Source: Psychrobacter sp. (GTDB lineage: Bacteria; Pseudomonadota; Gammaproteobacteria; Pseudomonadales; Moraxellaceae). Taken from it: DNA of 6,774 nucleotides. Under the pieces are notes generated by a model, which saw nothing but the letters and a program-made list of their open reading frames with translations, had not been told where the DNA came from and searched no databases. The position numbers and the translations under genes were made by a program. Below, piece by piece: positions 1 to 5,077 of the stretch (its first letter is position 1; every line of letters starts with the position of its first letter). The stretch is from the NCBI GenBank assembly GCA_029256865.1, contig JARIEH010000063.1, positions 1 through 6,774 on the forward strand, read 5' to 3'.

Positions 1-836
1 GCAAGTGGCGAGCGTAGCTCATGCGAGATATCGCTTAACATCTGCTTGCGTGCCAGCTCACTGTCAGCCAGTCTTAATGATAATTTGCCCACATCCTTTG
101 CGAGCAAACCCAGCTCGTCATCCCCAAGCTTAGACAGATTTGGATTGGCCTGATAGTTTCCCTCAATCAGTTGTCGCACCGTATGCTGCACATCACGCAT
201 ACGTCCAATCATCGTACGGCTCAGCCAAAAACTGACTAAAGTACTGAATAAGACAATCAAAATGAGTCGCACTATAAAGTTACCGCGTTGCAGTGCAACA
301 ATTTCGGCAAATGGGAGGTTTGGACGTATTTGTAAGATAACGCTTGTGCGATCTGGCAAAATCACTACGGTGTCTGCCAACTCGGGACGATCAGTGGTAT
401 TGATGAGAGTATTTGCTCTTTCAATCTCGTTTATGGCAGTCTCAGGCTCGATCTGGGATTGAGTAGGCCTGATAGTTGGAGAGGATATCGACGTCGATGG
501 TGCTCTGTTTCTATGCCGCTGCATACGACCATATCTCGGGAAAAGCACGACTCCTTGTTCATCATATATGCTTATCTGGTGCATAAAACGACGGTCTTGC
601 TGGTATAACTGTTTCACCACCGATATCTCACCGGCTTCTAAGGCTCCCACCAATAACTCACGTTTGGCTAATAACTGCTCAATCTGCCACTCCATTCGCG
701 CATTGAGCGCCCTCTCATTGAGCCAACGCTCAATTAAAACAGAGGAGATCGCGGTAAATATTATCGTCAATAACAGGCTCAAAAACAGTCGCCAAAACAG
801 CGTCATACGGCCCTTAAATAGAGCAAGGTTTTTCAT
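1..836 (-). CDS. cpxA: CpxA-like sensor histidine kinase, N-terminal 278 residues (cut by window edge)
   Basis: Inner-membrane sensor kinase that would phosphorylate the response regulator encoded just upstream. Seen: ATG at 836-834, then an open frame of 278 codons to the window edge. Order: short cytoplasmic tail; membrane segment about residues 17-35; periplasmic region about 36-185; second membrane segment about 187-206; HAMP linker about 207-258; start of the HisKA domain with the H-box LSDISHELRSPL, placing the phospho-acceptor at His272. As recalled, E. coli CpxA has nearly the same H-box (LSDISHELRTPL). The rest of HisKA and the ATPase domain lie outside. The start is 14 bases after the regulator's stop, so the two are probably co-transcribed; the only ribosome-site-like sequence is a weak GGAC. 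Met11 is an alternative start. Oddities: no HAMP proline, and a Ser/Pro/Thr/Arg-rich stretch near residues 108-135. Histidine kinase is certain; the CpxA assignment is likely, not proven. Confidence 0.9.
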   Translation of the reverse strand, partial: MKNLALFKGRMTLFWRLFLSLLLTIIFTAISSVLIERWLNERALNARMEWQIEQLLAKRELLVGALEAGEISVVKQLYQQDRRFMHQISIYDEQGVVLFPRYGRMQRHRNRAPSTSISSPTIRPTQSQIEPETAINEIERANTLINTTDRPELADTVVILPDRTSVILQIRPNLPFAEIVALQRGNFIVRLILIVLFSTLVSFWLSRTMIGRMRDVQHTVRQLIEGNYQANPNLSKLGDDELGLLAKDVGKLSLRLADSELARKQMLSDISHELRSPL

Positions 837-850
837 CGATGCGTCCGTCG

Positions 851-1546
851 TTACAGTACCAGCTGATAGCCTTTACCTCGAATCGCTTTAATCGGCTCAT
901 CATGGAAAGATTGTAGTTTTTTGCGCAGGCGCGAGACATGCACGTCAAGGCTTCGATCAAATGGCTGCAACTCGCGCTGCAAGACATTCTCTGACAACGA
1001 TGACTTACTCACCACCTCCCCTTTTTGTCTTAATAACGCCACTAATAAATCAAACTCTGTGCCGGTGACCTGTACATCTATCCCATCTATCTGACAGAGG
1101 CGCTGAGTTTGATCAAGATGCAAGCGGCTATCTGGTAGCGGCGTATGTTCTGAGTGCACAGCGTTGGTACGTTTAATCACCGCATTAATACGTGCCAGCA
1201 GCTCACGTGGGTTGCATGGTTTGGTAATATAATCATCAGCACCAAGCTCTAAGCCGATAATCCGATCAATCTCCTCGCCTTTTGCCGTCAGCATAATGAC
1301 CGGAATATCACTGATAGTCGGCAGTTGCCGTAGCACACTTAAGCCGTCAATTTTTGGCATCATGATATCGAGTACCAATAAGTCATAAGCTGAACTGGTA
1401 GAGGCTTCATTGCTCACCGCTTTGAGTTGCTGTATGACTGCCTGTCCATCATGAACACAGTCACATTGAACACCATGATTATGCAGGTATTCTTGTAATA
1501 ACTGAGTCAGCTCTTCGTCATCATCACCCAGCAATACTCTTGCCAT
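851..1546 (-). CDS. cpxR: CpxR-like OmpR-family response regulator
   Basis: Cytoplasmic DNA-binding response regulator, 231 residues, about the family's usual length. Receiver domain about 1-120: acidic pocket Asp9/Asp10, phospho-acceptor Asp60 in LVLDIMMPKIDG, switch Thr87 in MLTAKG, and Lys109 in the TKP motif. Winged-helix domain about 130-231: TGTEFDLL at 161-168, recognition-helix region RSLDVHVSRLRKKL at 198-211, and wing RGKGYQL near the end. The TGTEF, PFDR and LDVHVSRLRKKL blocks match E. coli CpxR (as recalled) better than other OmpR-type regulators. The start at 1546 is chosen because GAGGAG sits at 1558-1553 with a six-base gap; the longer in-frame start at 1567 would put that ribosome site inside the gene. 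It is first in the operon with the sensor kinase and divergent from a Spy/CpxP-like gene, the context expected for CpxR. Confidence 0.93.
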   Translation of the reverse strand: MARVLLGDDDEELTQLLQEYLHNHGVQCDCVHDGQAVIQQLKAVSNEASTSSAYDLLVLDIMMPKIDGLSVLRQLPTISDIPVIMLTAKGEEIDRIIGLELGADDYITKPCNPRELLARINAVIKRTNAVHSEHTPLPDSRLHLDQTQRLCQIDGIDVQVTGTEFDLLVALLRQKGEVVSKSSLSENVLQRELQPFDRSLDVHVSRLRKKLQSFHDEPIKAIRGKGYQLVL

Positions 1547-1552
1547 AGTTAT

Positions 1553-1558
1553 CTCCTC
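1553..1558 (-). promoter_or_regulatory. Ribosome binding site of the cpxR-like gene
   Basis: GAGGAG read on the minus strand, six bases before the ATG at 1546-1544. It decides the start: the upstream in-frame ATG at 1567 has no comparable site and would translate through this one. Confidence 0.8.
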
Positions 1559-1626
1559 ACCTATCAATAGCGTTATTGCTCATAATATCAGTCAACTACC
1601 TCTCCATGTGCTATCTGAGCCACAAA

Positions 1627-1666
1627 CGTTACCTTTCTTAATATTTCATAAATATTCGCAACCTTT
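1627..1666. promoter_or_regulatory. Candidate operator: direct repeats flanking a palindrome
   Basis: In the divergent spacer, CGTTACCTTT (1627-1636) recurs as CGCAACCTTT (1657-1666), 8 of 10 identical and exactly 30 bases apart, about three helical turns. Between them lies a perfect 7-base inverted repeat, AATATTT-CAT-AAATATT (1640-1656). OmpR-family regulators bind tandem half-sites, so this is the best candidate site for the adjacent regulator. That role is inference. The E. coli Cpx box (GTAAA-N5-GTAAA) is absent from this spacer. The palindrome is AT-rich and could partly be chance. Confidence 0.4.
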
Positions 1667-1674
1667 ATCTGTCG

Positions 1675-1680
1675 TATGAT
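1675..1680 (+). promoter_or_regulatory. Candidate -10 box for the Spy/CpxP-like gene
   Basis: TATGAT matches the sigma70 -10 consensus at 5 of 6 positions and would start transcription near 1687, about 80 bases before the ATG. No good -35 box lies 16-18 bases upstream (that stretch is AT-rich and reads ATATTC). This fits a promoter needing an activator bound at the repeats just upstream. The start site is inferred. Confidence 0.35.
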
Positions 1681-1755
1681 AGGTTCTATCAGCAACAGGA
1701 ACTACGTTTAAAAAGATTTTAAGATAAAAAACCGTATACATGAACCAAGTGAAAC

Positions 1756-1761
1756 AAAGGA
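1756..1761 (+). promoter_or_regulatory. Ribosome binding site of the Spy/CpxP-like gene
   Basis: AAAGGA six bases before the ATG at 1768, well placed. It supports this start, which also yields a complete lipoprotein signal peptide. Confidence 0.75.
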
Positions 1762-1767
1762 TTTATT

Positions 1768-2349
1768 ATGAAAAAATTATTAATGGGCTCAGCATTAGCA
1801 CTCTCTAGCGTCTTTGCAGTAAGCGCTTGTACCAGTGTCGGTGCGACGACTGATACAACGCCAACCACTAAAATGCAAAAAAACTATAAAGCAGGTATGA
1901 AAGAAGGCATGCACAAAGGCGGCATGAGAGGGCCAATGTCTCAACTGAACCTGACCGCAGCACAACAAACTAAAATAGCCGCGATTAGACAAAGTAACCG
2001 TGGCGAGCGTATGCAGAACCATAATGCCATTATGGAAGTATTAACTGCAGATCAGCGCGCGAAGCTTGAAACATTAAAGTCACAGAGACATGGTGAAGGA
2101 CGTCGTGGCTCACAGCAAAAATCTGGTAAAAATAGCCCGTTTTCACAACTAGACTTAACTGCAGCGCAGCAGACAAAAATACAAGCCATCAGACAAAGCA
2201 ACGCTGGTAATCGTATGCAAAACCATAATGCCATCATAGAAGTCCTAACCGCTGAACAACGCACCAAGCTTGAAGCGTTAAAAGCTGAAAGACAAGCAAA
2301 AGGACGTCAAGGATCAAACAAAGGTCAAAGTAAGTTCGTAAATCAATAA
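1768..2349 (+). CDS. Spy/CpxP-family (LTXXQ) lipoprotein with duplicated unit
   Basis: Predicted envelope chaperone or stress-sensor lipoprotein, 193 residues. Residues 1-20 are a lipoprotein signal (MKK, hydrophobic stretch, lipobox VSAC with Cys21 as the lipidation site); Thr at +2 predicts outer-membrane sorting. Residues 22-35 are Thr-rich. Residues 36-57 are rich in Met, Gly and Lys, with Met at 36, 44, 48, 53 and 57 and His49. Two homologous 61-residue units follow, 56-116 and 124-184, with 45 of 61 residues identical; each has two LTXXQ motifs (LTAAQ with LTADQ, and LTAAQ with LTAEQ). The family's defining motif is normally one pair per chain. Spy and CpxP are periplasmic chaperones, and CpxP also restrains CpxA; both are soluble, unlike this protein. 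The gene is divergent from cpxRA-like genes, the position of cpxP in E. coli, so Cpx control is likely. Family assignment is firm; whether it acts as chaperone, kinase brake or metal binder is open. Confidence 0.88.
   Translation: MKKLLMGSALALSSVFAVSACTSVGATTDTTPTTKMQKNYKAGMKEGMHKGGMRGPMSQLNLTAAQQTKIAAIRQSNRGERMQNHNAIMEVLTADQRAKLETLKSQRHGEGRRGSQQKSGKNSPFSQLDLTAAQQTKIQAIRQSNAGNRMQNHNAIIEVLTAEQRTKLEALKAERQAKGRQGSNKGQSKFVNQ
1933..2115 (+). repeat. LTXXQ unit, copy 1
   Basis: Encodes residues 56-116 of the lipoprotein. It is 74% identical in protein to copy 2 (45 of 61, counted by hand without gaps), while many synonymous codon positions differ. This points to an old, selected duplication and not a recent slippage event. 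Confidence 0.85.
2137..2319 (+). repeat. LTXXQ unit, copy 2
   Basis: Encodes residues 124-184, the in-frame partner of copy 1, separated by a seven-residue hydrophilic linker. The best-kept block in both copies is LTAAQQTKI-AIRQSN, followed by RMQNHNAI and EVLTA-Q. Confidence 0.85.
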
Positions 2350-2410
2350 GACCAGCACCCACTTGACGGTCAGATTGATACATACATCACTCATGTAGAT
2401 CTATGGTAAT

Positions 2411-2445
2411 AAAAAAGCGCATCGAATAATCGGTGCGCTTTTTTT
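2411..2445 (+). terminator. Rho-independent terminator after the Spy/CpxP-like gene
   Basis: Stem GCGCATCGA (2417-2425), loop ATAA, and return arm TCGGTGCGC (2430-2438), nine pairs with one T-G wobble, followed by seven T. The A-run at 2411-2416 extends the pairing. It lies 62 bases past the stop codon. Confidence 0.9.
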
Positions 2446-2626
2446 CGTTTTTTTAAAATCCATGATGCTCTTGTCTTCGGGTGTGGTGACATAAAGACCC
2501 CATTATTCAGACGGACAGACAATGGTAAACAAAACATGAAAGGGATTATTTATAACACAGAACATTACAAGCGAGGGATTCATAAGGAGCGTTTAATTAA
2601 AACCCTGCGAGTGCAAAAAGATACTT

Positions 2627-2655
2627 TTGACACAAACAGTTATCGTGACAATGAT
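2627..2655 (+). promoter_or_regulatory. Candidate sigma70 promoter of ggt
   Basis: A perfect -35 box TTGACA (2627-2632), a 17-base spacer and -10 box AATGAT (2650-2655, 4 of 6) match consensus at 10 of 12 positions. Transcription would start near 2662, leaving a leader of about 145 bases before the ggt ATG. It lies downstream of the preceding terminator, so ggt is probably transcribed on its own. Confidence 0.5.
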
Positions 2656-2794
2656 TCAAAAAAAGGCAAAAGTTGATAAATAGCTTTCTACAATCTGTTG
2701 TTTTCGTTACTATCTAAACTGTCTAAGCTGAGTTAATCGCTCAACAGCCCGATATTTTCTCTAGATTTGACTTACTCACTCTCCCACTCGTAAA

Positions 2795-2800
2795 AAGGAA
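2795..2800 (+). promoter_or_regulatory. Ribosome binding site of ggt
   Basis: AAGGAA six bases before the ATG at 2807. It fixes the start, which is also the only Met before the signal peptide; the next in-frame Met is residue 63. Confidence 0.75.
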
Positions 2801-2806
2801 TTTGCG

Positions 2807-4756
2807 ATGCCATACCCATTTTTTCGTTCTCATCACGATGCGGCTCACCGTAGTATTAAGCCCACCAAAATCACCGCCTTAGTTATTAGTAGTATATTGT
2901 TGCTACCCGCCTCTGTGCACGCGCTTGAATCCGAGACAAATAAGCCACTTAAAAACACAACAATCAATAACAGCTCCCTGAATCTGGATGCGATGAATCT
3001 CGCTATCATGACTGATTCGCCGACGGTATTGGTCGAAACTCAGCGTATCACGCCTACCAATACGAACAAGCTAAAAACAGCAACTAGCACTACTACCAAA
3101 ACCGACCAAGCCATTTACTCAGCTGACGCCATTCATCATCCTGTTTGGGCAAAGAACGGTATGGTGGCTTCTCAGGAGGCATTGGCCTCTGATATTGGTT
3201 TAAAGATTTTAAAAGAGGGTGGCAATGCCGTTGATGCTGGCGTAGCCGTTGGCTTTGCCTTAGCCGTTACTTTGCCGCGTGCAGGTAATATCGGTGGTGG
3301 CGGTTTTATGATGATTTATGATGCCAAACAAGGTAAAACGGTGGCGCTCGATTACCGTGAAAAAGCGCCAAGTAGTGCCTCGCGTGATATGTATCTCGAT
3401 AGCGATGGCAATGCCGTCAGTGATTTATCTCGCTATCATGGTTTAGCCGTGGGCGTACCAGGTACGGTAGCAGGATTGCTAAAAGCCTTAGAAGATCATG
3501 GTACCATGAGCCGCGGACAAGTGATGGCGCCAGCAATTGCACTGGCTGAAGACGGTATAGAAGTCACTGCTGGCTTGTCGGAGTCACTAGAAGCATTAAG
3601 CGATCGTTTGCAGAAATGGCCCAGTACTAAGAAGATATTTTTTAAAGCGGATGGCAGTGCTTATCAGCCGGGCGAGCGTTTAAAACAACCTGAGCTGGCA
3701 AAGTCCCTGAAACTGATTGCAGCAAAAGGTGCTGATGGTTTTTATAAAGGGGAAACGGCCAGTAAATTGGTCAAAGCCGTTAATGACGCTGGTGGCATCA
3801 TGAGTTTGCAGGATTTGGCCAATTATGAAGCCATCGCCCGCGAGCCAGTCAAAGGCAACTACCGTGGTTATGAAATTGTCTCTATGCCACCGCCTTCCTC
3901 AGGTGGTATCCATATCGTGCAGATTTTAAATATCTTAGAAGGCTATCCACTCAAAGACTACGGTCAAAACAGCGCGCAAACCATTCACCTTATGGCTGAG
4001 GCGATGCAGCTGGCTTATGCCGATCGTGCTGAGTATTTAGGGGATTCGGACTTTATCGATGTGCCTGCCAGCGGCCTGACCTCTCAAGCGTATGCAAATA
4101 AGCTGCGTACTTTGATTAATCCAGACAAAGCCACACCAGCGGCTACTATCAAAGCCAATAACCCACTACCCTACGAGAGCGATCAAACCACGCATTTTTC
4201 TATCGTAGATAAAGATGGCAATGCGATAGCCAATACTTATACGCTGAATTTTTCTTATGGTACTGGTCTCGTCGCTGAAGGTACAGGTATTTTACTTAAT
4301 AATGAAATGGACGACTTTTCTGCTAAACCCGGTACACCGAATGGTTATGGCTTAATCGGTGGCGATGCGAATGCGGTTGAGGCCAATAAACGTCCCTTAT
4401 CCTCCATGAGTCCTACCTTAGTATTCAAAGACAGCAAACCTTATATCGTGACTGGTAGCCCAGGTGGTAGCCGCATTATCACCACTGTCACGCAAATCAT
4501 CTCAAACGTTATTGATCACGATATGAATATCGCTGAGGCAACGCATGCCCCACGTATTCATGATCAGTGGTTGCCCGATGAGATTCGTATCGAAAAAGTA
4601 CTGAATGTTGATACGATTAAAAAACTTGAAACTATGGGACATAAGGTTAGTCCGCAAGCTGCGATGGGCTCAACGCAGTCGATTATGATGACGCCAAATG
4701 GTGTTTACGGATCTTCTGATCCACGTATTGTGGATGCGGCGGTGGTTGGTTACTAA
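2807..4756 (+). CDS. ggt: Gamma-glutamyltransferase (glutathione hydrolase) precursor
   Basis: Periplasmic N-terminal-nucleophile hydrolase that removes the gamma-glutamyl group from glutathione and related compounds, by hydrolysis or transfer to an acceptor. It is 649 residues long; E. coli Ggt has about 580. Residues 1-39 form a signal peptide (hydrophobic core 22-35, likely cleavage after VHA). Residues 40 to about 109 are an extra Thr/Asn-rich linker. The catalytic region begins near HHPVWAKNGMVAS (110-122). Self-cleavage is expected between Gln460 and Thr461 in DQTTHFS, giving a 189-residue small subunit with Thr461 as nucleophile. Substrate-site residues are Arg184 (DYREKAP), Asp503 (MDDFS), Ser532-Ser533 (LSSMSP) and the GSPGGSR loop. 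Their spacing from Thr461 equals that of E. coli R114, D433 and S462-S463 around T391, as recalled. The lid-loop region (AKPGTPNGYGLIGGDANAV) is present. All key residues are intact, so it should be active. It is a single-gene unit with its own promoter candidate and terminator. Confidence 0.97.
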   Translation: MPYPFFRSHHDAAHRSIKPTKITALVISSILLLPASVHALESETNKPLKNTTINNSSLNLDAMNLAIMTDSPTVLVETQRITPTNTNKLKTATSTTTKTDQAIYSADAIHHPVWAKNGMVASQEALASDIGLKILKEGGNAVDAGVAVGFALAVTLPRAGNIGGGGFMMIYDAKQGKTVALDYREKAPSSASRDMYLDSDGNAVSDLSRYHGLAVGVPGTVAGLLKALEDHGTMSRGQVMAPAIALAEDGIEVTAGLSESLEALSDRLQKWPSTKKIFFKADGSAYQPGERLKQPELAKSLKLIAAKGADGFYKGETASKLVKAVNDAGGIMSLQDLANYEAIAREPVKGNYRGYEIVSMPPPSSGGIHIVQILNILEGYPLKDYGQNSAQTIHLMAEAMQLAYADRAEYLGDSDFIDVPASGLTSQAYANKLRTLINPDKATPAATIKANNPLPYESDQTTHFSIVDKDGNAIANTYTLNFSYGTGLVAEGTGILLNNEMDDFSAKPGTPNGYGLIGGDANAVEANKRPLSSMSPTLVFKDSKPYIVTGSPGGSRIITTVTQIISNVIDHDMNIAEATHAPRIHDQWLPDEIRIEKVLNVDTIKKLETMGHKVSPQAAMGSTQSIMMTPNGVYGSSDPRIVDAAVVGY

Positions 4757-4796
4757 ATCTAAAATAACTTTAATTCAAAACATTATTATTTCAAAT

Positions 4797-4833
4797 AAAA
4801 GCCTTCTATAAATCTTCTCATAGAAGGCTTTTT
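4797..4833 (+). terminator. Rho-independent terminator after ggt
   Basis: A perfect 13-pair stem, AAAAGCCTTCTAT (4797-4809) with ATAGAAGGCTTTT (4820-4832), a ten-base loop and a T-run ending at 4833. It begins 40 bases after the ggt stop. The A-run on the left arm means it could also work on the other strand. Confidence 0.92.
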
Positions 4834-4877
4834 AACGTGACATTTAAAAGGTTTTTATATTACTCAAACAACTTATC

Positions 4878-4931
4878 TCTCTGTCACAAGCAGATTAAAC
4901 CAGCCGTATAAGTGGCTGTCTGTGACAAACA
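4878..4931. repeat. Paired TGTCACA/TGTGACA repeat upstream of dnaE
   Basis: TGTCACA (4882-4888) and TGTGACA (4921-4927) form a 7-base inverted repeat enclosing a second one, CAGCC (4901-4905) with GGCTG (4914-4918). The same two sites also read as a direct repeat: 4878-4892 and 4917-4931 agree at 12 of 15 bases. It may be a regulatory site or a structured RNA; no T-run follows, so it is not a typical terminator. Confidence 0.4.
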
Positions 4932-4997
4932 ATGCTATTATTAACGACCTGATTGAAAACGCATAAATATGACTAGCAATGCCTTATCTATTTCAAA

Positions 4998-5027
4998 TTA
5001 ACAACTTAACGCATTGATAACCATAAA
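4998..5027 (+). promoter_or_regulatory. Candidate promoter of dnaE
   Basis: TTAACA (4998-5003, 5 of 6 to the -35 consensus), an 18-base spacer and CATAAA (5022-5027, 4 of 6 to the -10). Transcription would start near 5034, about 44 bases before the dnaE ATG. The region is AT-rich, so a chance match is possible. Confidence 0.35.
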
Positions 5028-5077
5028 TTTTTCTTAGTAAACCACTTCTCCTTTGATCGCATCAATAAGAGTCCTTT

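Larger units (their letters stand above)
2456..2806. other. Intergenic stretch with no convincing gene
   Basis: About 350 bases between the terminator and the gamma-glutamyltransferase gene. It holds the ggt promoter candidate and ribosome site. A 46-codon reading frame at 2536-2676 has no ribosome site and overlaps that promoter, so it is not called as a gene. No tRNA, clear riboswitch or repeat was recognised. Confidence 0.6.

Noticed and set aside
262..891. Two plus-strand open frames (262-462 and 568-891)
   Set aside because: They lie antisense to the sensor kinase, whose minus-strand frame is unbroken and carries recognisable membrane, HAMP and H-box segments. Their products show no recognisable motif.
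1547..1567. Longer start of the response regulator at 1567
   Set aside because: It would add seven residues not found in the family and place the strong GAGGAG ribosome site inside the gene.
1565..1595. TTGACT on the minus strand (1595-1590) as a -35 box for the regulator, and a CAATA/TATTG hairpin at 1565-1578
   Set aside because: The best -10 at the right distance matches consensus at only 3 of 6 positions, and a 5-base stem in AT-rich sequence is easily chance. The regulator's promoter remains unplaced.
1547..1767. Canonical E. coli Cpx box (GTAAA-N5-GTAAA)
   Set aside because: I searched both strands of the divergent spacer and found no GTAAA pair, so the site is not claimed.
1795..2267. 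Two minus-strand open frames inside the LTXXQ lipoprotein gene
   Set aside because: They are antisense to a clear gene with a ribosome site, signal peptide and family motifs. They arise in similar places because the gene is internally duplicated.
1933..2319. Recent slippage or assembly artefact as the source of the lipoprotein repeat
   Set aside because: The copies differ at many silent positions and at 16 of 61 residues, so they are not a recent or artificial duplication.
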